The translations under genes and the position numbers were made by a program. This document shows positions 24,530 to 39,300 of a DNA stretch of 64,000 bases, one piece after another. Numbering within the stretch: the stretch's first letter is position 1; each line of letters opens with the position of its first letter. Below the pieces are notes generated by a model. It was not told the DNA's origin and did no database searches. It saw only the letters and a list, made by a program, of their open reading frames with translations. The stretch is from Mactra quadrangularis. Lineage: Eukaryota > Mollusca > Bivalvia > Venerida > Mactridae. The stretch lies in assembly GCA_025267735.1 (NCBI GenBank), contig CM046309.1:31905202-31969201 (forward strand), in the 5' to 3' direction.

Positions 24530-25675
24530 AATCATTGTGCAAAAAATTACATGCTTTTAAAACTCACATGTGCAACTTTCTCTCTTGTGCAATACATTAT
24601 CTCATATTGGTTGAGTAAAGTCTATTATTGTTAGCATTAAAACCCTTCAACTTTTTACTCAGTGCCGCCTCATACTGTCATACTCAATATCATTTTGTCA
24701 GTACAAACATTTGTTAAAAGACAAACTATGTAACTTACTACATGAACCTTACCTAATAAAGCATATTGTAGTCTCACTAATTTGTAAAATATTTGATTAA
24801 TTTCAGGGTGCGATGCATTAATTCTACATACATAAAACAAATGTAATTAATTGGCTTTCTAAAGTAATTTTCTTTCAGAAAAAGCATCCTTGATATTGAT
24901 TTTGCTATTTAATTTGTACATTGTGAATTGGTATTGAATAATTTGTGGCATTGTTTATGTCATTTGAGTACATAAGCCTTAAAGATAGAATTTCTGTTGT
25001 TTTTATTCTGGGAAAATAATTTCTTTATATAAATCTTATTACTGGTTCATGTTTCAGTCTGAAAGTAGTTTGGCACCAAATTGGTCAATATTAGACATCA
25101 AACATTAATGGTAATACCAAACAAAATTGTATTGTCTGCTTGTTGTGTATATATATGGGTGTGCTTGATTTATCATATCTATGATTTATTGCTGTGGGAT
25201 ATTTGATTATATAACTTGGAATTGAAAGAACATGTTCTGTAATATCATATTTTGTTTGTTTTGGATGAGTATGATAACATCAACTGTCAGGATTATTATT
25301 GATGAGCTAATTTTCTCTAGATATGAATTTAATAATGGAGGAATAATGGAAAATGCATAGATTTTTATCAGAACAGTTGTATAACTTTCTATGAGTCTTA
25401 CTTTTAAGTATGAGTATTATATAACATTTTGTAAATTAGAGGTTGAAAAGAGGTAATTAGAGTATGAATCCATGCTGCTTGTGGACTTTCTGTTAGTTAA
25501 CTGTTGGTAGGGATAAACAGACATGACACTTAGCTAGGCATTGTTACTTGTTGATGTTGTCCTTGTTCAGTGACATGTGGGGCTAAAATATTTTTAAAAA
25601 AAGTTCACAAAATGTGCATTAATCCTCTTTTCATTTGATTTAATGTTAAATGTATGGAATTGTTAGAGTAAGTAA

Positions 25676-25915
25676 TTGAAAACCGTCTTGTGAATCAAGA
25701 GGTCCTTGGTTCAAACTCCATTGGAAGTACTGCTTATTTCCGATAGCAAGATATTCACCTACTGTTGTTTCACTCTACCCAGGTGTAAATGCATACAGAG
25801 AAGAATCACCTGCCTGAAAGTGATTTCAATGATCAGAGCTAGAGCCTAGAGGTTATCAAACAAAAATTGTAAAGTCGCATGAACATGTACCAGTATATGG
25901 AAGCAGACTTTAAAA
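25676..25915 (+). repeat. SINE family A, copy 2 (diverged)
   Basis: B-box-like ggttcaaactcc, then ctgcttatttcc, then cccaggtgtaaatgc and cctgaaagtgatttcaatga. The order matches the other family A copies. Confidence 0.6.
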
Positions 25916-26565
25916 AACCCACTTTAACTTTTTTTTAACTTTTTTATTTATAATCTATCAGTACAGCCAGTAGCAATGCATGTACATGTATGTAGTTTAA
26001 GTGAGTGTTCTATATTGTTGAGATGGTTTGTAAAATTGTGTTATACATTGAGATGTTGTTGAGTAAAATATATTAATATGTTATCATGTGTTAAAATGGT
26101 GTTATTCTAGCACTTCAGTAAAGTCTGGTGATTATAGCTGAATCAACATCTAAAATGTAATAGTTGAATATTATTGTTGTTTTGTTAGAGTGTTGCAGTG
26201 CTATATTTCCGGATCAAATGCTTTTATCAGATTAATTTCTCCAGCAATATTGTTTGTCATAACAATGATAATGTTGATAACAACTTTTTTAATGTGGATA
26301 ACATTCCCCTATCAAATGATGTCTCTCTGTTCATCCATAGTTTGTGAGTTATCCATTTTAGTTCATGAACATATAGTTAATAAGACATTCATAGAGATAA
26401 AATGGCACAAATTCATAAACACTTCATAACAATGAACTGTCTCTGGTTTTTTAACAGTTAATGAACTAAACACTCATGAGTAATTCATGAACATTTATTA
26501 AATATGTTTACATGGATAGTTTATGAACAGTTTATGGAAGAAAAGTTTATGAACTGTTCTATTAC

Positions 26566-26880
26566 CAGACATTCTGAAAAGTGCCAGTCCGACAGACCTG
26601 ACTAGTGAAAATCCAGTCAGTCCAGGGAAAAGTCTGTTGTAGCCTGTCCGAATGTCCAGTCAAATTTCATTTTTTTTAAATTAAAATGAGGACAACGATA
26701 GGCTATTTCATCTTATTTCTTGGTATGTATTGAACTAATTTTGCTGATTGAAGTTATAAAAATGACTGATAAGCAACCTGAAAACAGTTATGATAAGTCA
26801 TGAGGTATTGACTTTTTGATAATTTCTACCAGTCCAGTGAAACCTGATTCTGTCCAGTAATGCAATTTTCGGAATGTCTG
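26566..26880. mobile_element. 315-bp hAT-like MITE with 6-bp TSD
   Basis: The left end is CAGACATTCTGAAAAGTGC and the right end the complement of CAGACATTCCGAAAATTGC. It is flanked by TATTAC on both sides (26560-26565 and 26881-26886). Subterminal ccagtcc motifs recur in both arms. There is no coding capacity. The CAG start is hAT-like but the duplication is 6 bp rather than 8. Confidence 0.75.
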
Positions 26881-27219
26881 TATTACAACTAAGTTTTTGC
26901 TAACCATTTGCTCTATACATAACTTTCTTTGCCAAAGGAATATTTCAGTAAAGTTTCATTATTTGGACTATCAAAACAAATGGTATTTATGGCAGATAAT
27001 GGTAATTTAAGGGACCTTTTCCATCTCAAATTTAGCAATTGGATTTAATGTTGTCTTTATAGCAGAACTTAACTCTACTTAAAGGTCAATGAGGGTCTGG
27101 TGTAATTTGGTGTCTGGTATTGTAGATTGGTGAAAGTATAACATGAGACATCAAAGATCAAGGTCTCTCACTAATTGATTCTTTTATTTCTCTGATATTT
27201 CTTATTTATTTGTTCTTAG

Positions 27220-27341
27220 GTCAGTGAAGTGATGAAGCAGCCTGGTAATGAGTAAAGTTCATACTGGACGTTATAACAGTCTGTTTGTGATTGTGTAGAT
27301 CTGAGAAGTATTAGAGTTTTGGTGATAAATAAGTGTCAACC
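27220..27341 (+). other. VPS13 5' UTR exon (3' part)
   Basis: A pyrimidine-rich tract ending ttgttcttag precedes 27220, and no other ATG-led frame reaches the VPS13 ATG at 27342. The upstream partner is probably the donor at 19388. Confidence 0.55.
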
Positions 27342-30300
27342 ATGTTTGAAAGTGCTGCATCATATGTGTTAAATAGGATTCTTGGAAAGTATGTCCAGAA
27401 TTTGGATCCCAGTAACTTGAATGTCAGCATATTTAAAGGTATGTATTATTTGGTTATTTCATGAATACTGTATGTCTGATATGTGGGCATAGAGCAAAAC
27501 AGTCATAACTCAAGTAAAAAAAGTGAGTTACAACTGTTTTGCACTAAGCCCTTGAATTTTTAGTATTGAAGTAGAGTTATGTTTATACACAAGTCATCGT
27601 CCTTAATCCACTAGCCTGAACAGCCTTTGACTTGCAAAAGTGATGTGGTTAGTGAAAATTACTTTATAGTGAGGCTAGTTTATAATTGTGACTTTTACCT
27701 GATGATATAATGTAAATAAATTGTACTAGTGCTCATGAAATTTTGAGGTAAGGACTGATATTCAAACATACAATTGAATTGTAAACTTCAATTTTGATGT
27801 ATTTTTATATTAGGAATCTTGACTAAATTTCCCTTATTATCATATACTGACAAAAACCTAGTTAGCTCAGCAGGTTGTGCACCTGAATCAGTCAATTCAG
27901 AGTCATGGGTTTGGGACTTACCAATCTTTGTGCTGTCAGGAGAAAATATATGCTTAAAAGTAATGGTTAAAAGCTTATGAATAGAGATCTTAGCTTCTCC
28001 AGGGACAGTGAGTATGTTGAATAACCTCCACAGTATTACTATAAAGTGTCAGAAAACATAAGCATTTCAAGATTTAATAAGATGTATGCTATTTCTCAGA
28101 TCTGATATAAGGAATAACCAATTGAGCTTATATAATTAAGCAAATGAGTCATTTAGTTATTTCTTCCAATATGTTGCAACTATTTTTGTTTGGTAACCAC
28201 TTCATATTGACTAAATTATTCTGTTTGCAGTAATTTCACATTACTAATACACGACATGATCTATGACAATAAAACAATTGTCAGTTCAACGACATTTTTT
28301 CAGTTCATTTTTATCTCTCCTTGATGCTGTAACTTGCAATGAAATCAGATCAAATTCGACCCTGCAAAGTACCGGGTACCAGCTCAACATTTTCAAAGGT
28401 CAAGATCATTTTCTAAGTAATTTTATCACATACCCAGTCAAAACCCTTTTCTATGAAACAGATATGTATGTAGTTTCACTTGCCTTGAAGTTCATTTATT
28501 TCCATGGGATAGCCACCTTAGTAATACAGCTAGTGTTATCTTATTGATTGGATGCATGAGTAATTACTCCAAGATTTGTGCTGATAGACAGGTTTTCCAT
28601 GTACATGTCATCGGATTTCTACTTGCGTCTTTTATGTTGTGTTCAAACTTTATAAAACTTGAAGCTTTTTTATTTTCTTGAATGCCTTTTTCTGTAGTCA
28701 AAAAGTATTGAACTGGCACTTCATTAGTTACCCTTTTGAATGGAAGCAATGCTGGGGCTGGGCAAATGGGGGGATACTTTTTATTCTCAATTTTAGCTTC
28801 CAATTTGCTCTTTAGACAGTTATATTTCTCTCAAAATGATTCCAAATGCGCACAAAATGTTATGATCTCAACCCCTTATCACCTTTTGTGCTTATTGCCT
28901 GCACCTAGTGCCACAGATTAATTTCTGGCAATGAAGTGCTTGCAATCAACCCCTGCTACTCTCCCCCCTGAAATACCCTTTGATATCTATTTATAGGTTC
29001 AAATCACATCTATACATTTAATAGTCCATGACAGGATACTATTCAGGGTCTATATATCTCAATCATACATACATACATTATATGGAAGCAACAATTCCTG
29101 ATTTTATTGTATAAGTTGATTGATCCCAGGTTGTTAACTGATTCAATATTTATAATAATTATAGAGTAATTTCATCGGATATTTCTCCATCTATAGAAAC
29201 CAATCAATCTGTAAATGTAATCAATAGTTTTGTATTGTGACATTATAATTAAATTAATGATAATAAAATGTTTCTATACTGAGATGCATTGTTCTGATTC
29301 AGCCTATAGCTCCCAAGTTTAGTTTGGTTTTATGGAGCTTTTAATATAATGCCTCTCACAAAAAAATTCAATCATATGTCCTTGCAGTCTTGGAGGTCGG
29401 TCTGCTAGCAAATAGTGACACTGATAGTGAAGGTTAAGACTTCGAAATGTTCAGACAATTTCAGTATCAACTACATAATACAATTGTATGGATTGCATAT
29501 TGAAGGCTATAGAACAACAAATTTGCAGTTACTACTCCCTTGGGTTGCATTGTTTTCTTGATTTATGAGTTCAAATGGCTATTTCTGACAGTCATCAGCC
29601 CTGAGGGAACACTCTGGCCAGGATGAATTTCTGACAGACTAAAAGTGATAAAAAATGAGTATTTTAAATTCGTCATGCACTTTGCAGTGGCATTCAGTTA
29701 GAAAATGTTCATTTTTTGACGGGATCCAAAGTGGTAATTGGTAAAAATTGATACAAGCTTCCTATGGTTCATAACCTGGTGAAAATAAATAAGTGCCAGC
29801 ATAAATACATGTATTTTTGGCATTCACGTATTGGCACTAGTAGAAAAAATGTTGTTTTGCCAACTTATTTGAACTATTTGAGGATTCAAGGCTGTTGTAA
29901 AATAAGACAGCGAATAACCTGAAAACTCACAGCAATAAAATTCCCTATAGGAATACAGTCACATATTTATCCAATATAAATGTAATTAGTTAGAAAATAT
30001 GTTTTTTTATGAATTTAACCATTTGGAACTTATTCAAGATTTTAAACAAGAGAGTTTGTCATTTGAGATTATTGATTTTCATCTACAATTTTCTCCTTAT
30101 TTAATTAAGATAGAACATTCCCCGTAGTTTCCATGGTATAATTTAATATATGGTGGCAGGTTTGTTTACATTGTTAGAGTTTAGAGAATGTTGTAGATAA
30201 AAAATCTTTCAAATATTTCAAAGGGTCAGCACAAAGCTAGTTTTAAAACATGTAAATACTGTAGAATGTAGGCAAAAGATTTATAGCAATTTTTCCTAAA

Positions 30301-33300
30301 CAATTACCATAAAGCCATCCTTGTTGGGCCAATGGCAGCCATCTTGGATTTCTAAGAGACATGTAACAATACACGTTTGTCTCACAGGTTTAAATCTAAG
30401 GTAATAAACTAATGTACCCTCAAGTAATTGTTCATGTTGTCCTGCAAAAATACATGATATTTTCACCTTGGAATCTCATTAACTTGTTTTGCAATGATCC
30501 ATCCACATGTTTATTTTTTTAAAACACAGATTCTTTGGATTGGTTGTATCATGTAATTGCATAGTCTGTTTGTTTGAGACGATTGCGTGTCCTTATGACA
30601 AACTTTAAAACCCTTGCATCTTTGATTCATTTTCGTGAATAGTCAATGGTTACTAGGATATCCCTATTTTTTTATTCCACAAATCAAAAGTCAATGTTTT
30701 TAGACTTAAAGTCAAAAAACATTATCTGGGCAAAACTTTGACATCACTTATACCTTAAGACATATTATCTTATGTGTGGATAACCCAATGGACCAATGAT
30801 GATCCCTGTTGATTTTGGTAGAAAGGGTTGAAGAGTCAACTTACTTTTTTATATAAATAATTTGAAATGTGTCTGGTGTATTAAACTATTAAATTTTGTT
30901 TTATTTTTATCTAGGTGATGTGGAACTGACAGATTTACAATTAAAACCAGAAGCTCTGGTAAGTAGTGGATCTTTGTCAATATCAGCAATTATACTGCTT
31001 TAATAAATAAGACTTCATTGACTCATTCTGGATAGATTTCCTGATGGGATGTACATGAAGCAATGGCATAGCTACTAGAGTAGTTGCACAGTTGAGCATG
31101 CCTTAGTACATGTATACTATAAAATTTGGTAAAGAAAAGTGTCCAGGAAAGATGGTTGGGTTAACCTATCAAAAATTATTGATTAATGGTTTAAAATCTA
31201 TCAAAAAGGGAACAGACAATGAACATACATCAGGTTTGACATTTAAGGTTGTCTGATTGCCCCTGATGACCTATATTTGGGTTGGGGTAACTTATTACTG
31301 CTAGCGAACATTTGTTTCGGGCAAGTAAAATATATAGCTAGTTGTCCATCTGGACAACCTGCTTTGAAATTTAATTTTAGCTGTGTTCATACATATAAGT
31401 AAATGAGAAACTAACAAAACAGACTAAATCAATGTTCTAGACAGACATATTATCTAGCCACTTTTACCATTGGTGCAATATGTTACTTGGAGCACATTTA
31501 ATTTCATTATTTAAATGAAGTGTCATTGGCTTGACATTATGAAATCAGATTTATTCTAATATAACTCTTGAGACTAAACTGTTTGTTACACCCCTTGGGA
31601 AAACTCATTTGAATTACAAAATATACTGTGGTGTTACTAGAATCAATAAACAAGATTTGTATACTCTTCAGAGACATAGATAGCTGCGGCTGTGGCATAG
31701 TGGTTAGCATGTCTGACTTCGAATCCGGAGATCGCGGATTCGAGCCCGGTCGCGGTAGGTCATACTCTATACATGAGTTGTCGGCCTCATGGTGGGGTAA
31801 GTTAGTACTGGTGATAGAGAAGTGTTCAGGAAACCTATAGTAGGAAGAGCTGGTCGTCGTGTATATGACCTAAATATGTGTTGAATATGACGTTAAAAAA
31901 AGAACAAAAAAAGAGTCATAGATAACACAACATGACCTGTAGGCTGTATGGTATATAATGTCTCCGACAATTTTTAGTCTTTCTACATTTGGACAAAAAT
32001 AAGTTATGTTCTTGACTGTCATAAAGGAAGCTGTATGAAAACCATGAATATTGTAGGTATTTGAATATAATGTTGTGGAGTGTTAATTGGACATCCAATG
32101 CCTATTATAATTAGTTTTGTCTATAATTGGAACATACCTGTATTTTAATGTTAATTTAGATGAACGAATCAATAAAGATGTTATATTGGCTTTGTTCATT
32201 CTCATACATAAGTTAGACCCAATTAGGAACTTCCATATGAAGCGTAAAATATTTTTAATTACAGAATACTTTTTTATACAGGCTTATTAAGTGAAGACTT
32301 ACTTCAGATCACCATATCTAAATGACATATTTCGTGTCTCATAAATCTACCTTCAGTTGTCACAACTACACAAATATTCCTTTACATTATTTAGCAATGT
32401 ACTTTAAATGTATTTTAATGACACATCCTTGATCTTTCATATATGGTAACAATTATGGTTGCCAATAATAGGAAATCTCATAATAAAAAAACCCTTACAA
32501 ATGTCTATGATTTTATGTCTGGGAGGAAATCCTCTATATTTATTCATTAAATACTTAAAAGTGTAATTCCCCTATAGTTGTCATGTGAAGATAATACAGT
32601 ATTGCTCTTTATGGATATTGTCTGTTATATTTCCCTTTTTATACATATTTATGAATGTACTGGGAGTGTGTATTACTGTATAAATCATGGATTACAATAT
32701 TTTCTTCATGTAGCTCATGTTTTATGAGATATTTTCTAAGGAGATTTTCCCGAAAACATGACTATACATTCTTAGGTTAAGCTTAAGTATGTTTGTACTA
32801 GACAGATTTTGTACATGAAATAATGAATCAGTCAAAAGTAAATTGAGACATTCTGTATGCTGTCTATGGAGTATTAATAGAGTTAGTGGGAAATTGACTG
32901 TCACATTCTAGTGTGACTTAAAAGTTAAATCTGTGTCTGCTTCATGTTGGGTTAGGTTATATTATTATTGAATTTTTTAGCAGAATATTAGACTCAGCCT
33001 CCCTACCACTTTATATCCACCTTTTCTCCTTTTGTTAGACCCAGTGTTCCAAGTTTGAATGATTGCAGTCATGGCTTTAATCTACTAGCCCAAAGTCCGG
33101 TACTTAAGTTGAAACTGATTCAGACTAGTAGAAATTGCTTATTTTACATACTCTGGCTAGTCGATGATTACCATTTTATACTAAATAACGCAATAAATTG
33201 GTCTCAAGAAAAGTGAAGGTGATGAGAATCTGCTAGTTGAGACTGTGTAATTTGAACATATCGCAAATAAGGGCCAAGAATAAGTCTGTTCATTCAAGTT

Positions 33301-36300
33301 TTAAACTTTATGGAACCAACTTGGGTTTTCTAAAACTGACATGTGAGAATTATCTTACTACATCTGGCTATATTTGGCAATCTTATTTAAAACCAAAACT
33401 TTAGGAATGTGAAAAATGAGCTACTACATTGTATATATTGGGCCATTCTTGAATTGATGTTTGAAATGAAAAGCCAAAACCTACTGACTTTTATGATCAA
33501 GCATTGGCCCATCAATATGAAAAGATCAATGGAATTATTATAATATTTGTAATAGAGCGAAAATTGATATTTGAATAATTGGAATTCATAAACAAAGTTC
33601 TTAAATCTAATCCTTTATGAAATTCTTGCCTAGACAACCCCAGGGAAATAAAATATGTATCTCCCCCTGAAACTGACATGTATCATTAAGCTTGAAGAAT
33701 AAAGGGCTATTCCACTGATGATAAGAGTAGACAAGTTGATTAGTTTCTATAAGATATCTGTAAGATATATAGTAATTAGTGCAGAAATAAGATAGATTGA
33801 TTTACTTTATCAATATAGACATTGTGATTGTTACCTTAGACAAATCATGATGTAATACTATGTACTTTATATTGGGAAACTTCTGCAGTGGCCATTTTTT
33901 ATCGTTTTTTTCAAAAACGAGGCATAATTTTTATTATATTTCTATTGACATTTTTTTGCAATCTCGGCAAATTATGAACATTAGTAAGTGATTCTATTAC
34001 AACTTAGAAAAGAGCAGGAAGGCAATAGAAAGGACAGGGTGCTCCAGAGAGTTGATGCCTTAAAGTAACTATTTCTGCGTAGAAATGGGGCAGGGAGGAA
34101 AGAAAGATGGCTGGATACAGCGCCGGGCTGCAATTCTCCTTTAAAAAACCATTAATTGATATCAGATCATGAACAATTGTTAATATTCATTGTTCATGTA
34201 TTATTTGTGAAATCGTGAACATTTCTTAGGGGCCATATGATAGACTATATTTTATGACTTAAATGTAATGCTCAAACAATGCAATATTTCTTATCACAGT
34301 GGTAAACACCACTGATTTATATCAGAAGTTAACTGTATATTACTTGTTATTTGTAAAACTAAAACTCTCCAGCATTTGATTTTTTCCACTGTTGAGTTTT
34401 CATATTATATATCTCTCTCTCTCCCCTCTCTCTCTCTCTTTCTGTCTCTCTGTCTCTCTGTCTCTCTCTCTCTCTCTCTGTCTCTGTATAGCTAATTGAG
34501 AATCAATACCACAAGATTTCTTAGGCAGAGATGTTATTGTCATCCAGTGTTGACGTTTTACTTGTCCTAGATTGTCCTGTTGTAACACAATCATCAGCTA
34601 CAGTACTATAGGGAATTAAACATTTTACAGTCATAGATTGATCATTCTAACTGTCCTTAGACTTATATTATCTACGCCATAGTTAGGCTGATTGGTGCCT
34701 TAGTCAGCTGCCTATAGTGATAATGACAGCAGACATTTTACTATAATAGATTATGATTGCTTCTAAAGTAAAGGAATTGGAATGATGTTCCCCGCATTTC
34801 AGACATATGCAATTGTTAAGGTTCTTTGTATTCAATGTGTACAAGACCTTTAATCAGGGTTTACTAGTTCTTTGCCAAAATGACACTGTAAAATTCTCTG
34901 CCTGCAATAAAAGTTTGAAAATACATGTTCTTTAATTTGCATTTTGTTACATTGTGAAAAGTGAGTTTCTAGAGATTTAAGTTTAGCTTTTAGCTTTGTT
35001 CTTATTTGTAAAATTTATGAGTAATTATTCTTTCCTCTGCTTCATGAAATTATTGGTGGTTGGTTTTATGATATAAATCATTGTATAATACTGCATTTAG
35101 ACTAAAGCTGAAAGGTTGTATGATTTTTTGTGTTTCGGTAACTTCTGATTGGTGACAAGAAATGTACTCAGCTCATAGTGAGAGTCTGTACAAGCAGTTC
35201 TATGCATACATTGTATATTTTTATAATTGTTTTATACTATGTGTTTTCAGTGCTTTGATTCTATATTTCAGGTTGAATTAAAGCTTCCAATAGAAGTGAA
35301 AGCTGGTTATATAGGTGTGTATAAGTTTGTATAAAATTTGTAATAAAATATGAAATGTAATCTTAATTTCTTAAAACCATCCAGGAAAGCTGGTTCATCA
35401 AGCAGCCTCTGCCCATTTGGTAATTTCCTTTATCTATGAGAGGTGCATACATTAGCCCCACTGATTTTAATACTTATTTATTGATAGCAAATGCTAAAAT
35501 ACTGTAGTAAGTATTTAAATCAGTGGGTTAATGTATGTGCCTCTGACAGTTGAATAAAATGTATCAATAACCTTATAAAAAGTGTTGATATATAGCCTTA
35601 AATCTTTGTAGAATCTTCATGTGTTCAAACAACATTAAATGGTCTATAAAACATATTGTAGCGTATGTGAAAACCTGTTACCGTTTATATCCATAGGTCA
35701 GTGCAAAATTAATCTAACAACATGTAAAATAAAGAAAGATGTAGACTAGTTTTATGCCGACAGATTGATATACAAAACATGACTCACTTTATAAAACATA
35801 TTGTATTTATTTCATTTATACATCTGCTACCATGTAAATTATGATACAAATTAATTCAAGAGAAAGTAGACTGTAAAGATTATTTTTTTATTCTTGAATC
35901 ACTGAAGTAGATAAGGTAGACTTTAACAGATAACAAACAGATATTCACTCAACATTAAAGGTCACCAGATTGCCCTTGACAACCTATATTTGGGTTCGGG
36001 GAACTAGTTTACTGCAAGTTAACATTTGTTTCGGGCAGTTGTAGTAAATAGCTTGTTGTCCATTAGGGTTCAACCTATATTAGAAATTTATGTTGAGCCT
36101 TGGTGGTTGCTAACTTTACTGTGAATTTAGTTGTGATTAACAAGCTATACCATATCAGTTTCAAAATGCGTAAAACTAGGGCTTTCACAATATACAATAA
36201 ATTGCAATATGCAGCTGTGGCAATATGTACCGTGGTACGATTTTAACATACTGGTATTTGGTGATATTTTTTATGTCATTGAAAAATCTTCCCTTTGCAA

Positions 36301-39300
36301 AATAAAAGTAGCGAAACGTCAGTTTTTCCATTGTTTGTTTAATTTAAGCTTAACTTACATGAATTAACCAACTGGGATGCCTTCATTTGGTTACACTGAC
36401 ATTGCGCAAAATATGTTCTTGTTAGACAAGCATGGTGTCCAGGGGCTTGATTGCTATGATGTTTGCAGCTAAGGGGGTGATTGTTTCTTCCAACAAAGCA
36501 TCTTTCTTATAATTATGCAAAACATATATCACAGTCCTAAATGACAGTATAGACTTAGTGAGACTAGATTCAAGTAGTTGCATGTAAGATTTGCAATGTT
36601 TCTATTGAATACAGCATACGCACAACCAATCTATAAACCCACAATATATTGTGGTATGTATTGCAGTATGGTGCTAGTGTATTGCAATATATCACGATAC
36701 GCTTCTGGGGTATAGTGTCAGTTCTATATAAAACATTATAGTCTAACATTATTATGCCTACTGCATTAAGAAATTTTGTAAAATTCTATCTGCAATTTAA
36801 TTGACATGGTTGAAATGGTTTCAAAATAAAATTCTGCTCTTCAAAAAAAATGATATCAAACTGATATTTTGCTAACTTCAAGACCTTTTATACTACTGGT
36901 GCAGTTTTGCTGTAAAAACTTCAAAAGAAATTCTGTATCAACTGGTGTATTTATGCAAATGGCTGAGGAAAATTCTTCTAGCTGTTTTAATTAAGTTGAT
37001 ACTGAACAAAAAAGTCCTTAAATCAATGGTTCTATTGATTTAGTAGTCAGGCAATTAATTGGTTGACTTGTGAGAGATCTCTTAGACAGAAAAACCAAGG
37101 ATCAGAATTAATTAGAAACTGACATATTGGTTTGTTCATTTTAGTCCCAAATAGTTTGATTTAGACTGTTTTCTATTAACCTATGATAGATCTGGTGTTG
37201 TACTATTAAATGGCTAATTGACTTCTTTTGAATTTTTTGAGAAGTTGATTTCATTTTGCTTGAATTCATCACTTATTTTTTCTTTTAGTAGATCTACACT
37301 TGACTAGGTAATTCATGTATTTTACAAGTGTTAACTAAATATTCTTGAAAGATTGGATAGATCCAAATTACTAGTCTCTTTGAATAAAGTTGCTATTATT
37401 ACTTTCATTATGGTTATTTACTTCAAATTGAAAAGATGATGGCTCAAAATTTACAGAGCACTTTAAAAAGTTCTTCTAAAGAAGATTCCATCACATCATG
37501 ACCTAACCGTGAAATAGACCCCGAGTGTTCTGGGGTTAGATCTGTAGTTATCTAATTCAAAGGCTTTATGACTTAGTGGTAAAAACAGCCTCTCACCTCA
37601 GCATCATGCTATGAGATACTAAACTATTAGACCATCATGGGTTAAATATTTTCTTCTAACATTCTTAATTAGCAGAGCAAACAAAAAAACATATTTAACA
37701 CAGCATTGTTCATACGCTTTTGTAATATCTTGTTTTGTTATAATTATCATATTTGTGTTTTTTATTACAAAAGAGGCATATTATACAAAATGACATAAAA
37801 TTGTTTCATTATGACATCATCATGATGTTAATTGATCTATTTAGACATATTAAATATATCACAGAATTCTTATCTATGCTGGTATTACTCAATTTTATTC
37901 AACAGTCAGCGGCGTATTCATTGATTTCCTGATTTAAATCTAATTTATTGATCGTGAGTACAGAAGTACTGTCGTGAATATTCAAATCAGTGGGGTTAAT
38001 GTATGCGCCACTGACAGTTCAATACAACGTACCAATAAAATCATGGATAGTGTTAGAATAACACTCTTAGTTGAGTCCTTATAATGCTGGGTTTATTTCC
38101 TTATTTTTCTCTTTTAAGTTAGAATTGCATCAACCTTGACATTGAAAACTGTATTTTACTGTGACCTTGAAGCATTTCAGACATGCCATAATAAGGTTTT
38201 AACCTTGTAGTATGACGAAGCATCATAGTACAAATTTAAGACTTTCTTGCATGCTGTAATATAATTACCCAGTATAGTAAAGATGTATTTAGATGTTATT
38301 GCTGTCTAATGCTGCAATAAACACTATGTAGAAGTATGTAGAGGTTCCCGAGATTGTGTTTTATTTGGGGTAAAGTCTAATTGTTAGACTGTAATAATAC
38401 CATGTTACAATAACTTTCCTGGCTTTATACACCAATGTCTTTGCCTGGAAGAAATTTACAAATAATCATTAACTTACATGTCGAGGCTACAGATAGGTTA
38501 ATTTTTAATGTGCTTTACCAAACACTTATAGACAATGTTTCAATATATCACTGAAGTCTGTCAATCTATTCACTACATATCTCTGGACATGACTTTACCC
38601 CAAGACCCCTGAATTCACATTCTGGGTATAGAAGCTGGGCAGTTAAGCAATCACACTTGAGAATATTGAACCTTTTACCACACCCTTTGTTATTCTGTGA
38701 ACTTTTATTACCCAAATTTGGACTATTATAATCCTGAACTGTGGCTTCATTTCCATTCTAAGTCTATTATATAAAATATACATACAGTATTAATAAATAT
38801 AATGATCAAATGAATGTGTTGGTGCAAAAGTAGTCTAGACTTTACTTATATGTGAGCAAGGAAGTAGTCTAGTTTCTTGTCAACCAATTAAAATGTAAAG
38901 CCATATTCTTGAAAAAAAATTCACACTTAATTAAGAAATATTTCAAAAATCCTCTCTTCCAGGTAAAATCAAGGTTGATATTCCATGGACCAGTTTATTT
39001 TCTGCCAGTGTAGTAGTCAATATAGAAGATGTATATTTGTTGGCCGGTCCTGTCACTGATCGTATGTATGATCCAGATAGAGAAAGAGCTTTACAAAATG
39101 CCATTAAAAGACAGACTTTGGAAACACTGGAAGCTAGTAATAAACAGGATGGTGAGTTAAAGCTGGTTAACAAATTCTGAAAACTTACATTGTATGTATT
39201 AACCCTTTACTGGTCAGGAAGGGGGGTCAAGCCATGTAAAAACATGTGATTGAAACTAAAGGGCTCACACAGTTACATGTATTAGCTATATATATATGTA

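Larger units (their letters stand above)
19389..27219 (+). other. Presumed VPS13 5' UTR intron, no gene seen
   Basis: 7.8 kb without a supported reading frame. It holds a family M MITE (20834), SINEs of family A (21904 and 25676), two hairpins (23129 and 24456), and a cluster of degenerate gttcatgaac palindromes (26360-26560) running up to a hAT-like element at 26566. Hydrophobic short frames such as 26190-26429 look like AT-rich noise. Confidence 0.5.
30959..35271 (+). other. VPS13 intron 2
   Basis: No gene is seen. It contains one copy of a dispersed repeat (31215-31385), a complete SINE C (31683-31916) and a (CT)n/(TCTG)n microsatellite (34411-34489). Confidence 0.5.
35315..38962 (+). other. 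VPS13 intron 3
   Basis: No gene is seen. It holds family P MITEs (35438 and 37890), hairpin copies c and d (35696 and 38818), dispersed repeat E copy 2 (35935-36100) and a decayed element at 36173-36710. Confidence 0.5.

Noticed and set aside
26190..26429. Hydrophobic 79-codon frame resembling a small membrane protein
   Set aside because: AT-rich sequence gives Ile/Phe/Leu runs by chance. There is no upstream or downstream gene structure.
31683..31760. Possible functional tRNA gene
   Set aside because: A and B boxes are present, but the sequence continues into a SINE body with a target duplication and the acceptor stem does not pair.
34400..34594. Arg/Glu-rich minus-strand frame
   Set aside because: Produced by the (TC)n microsatellite.
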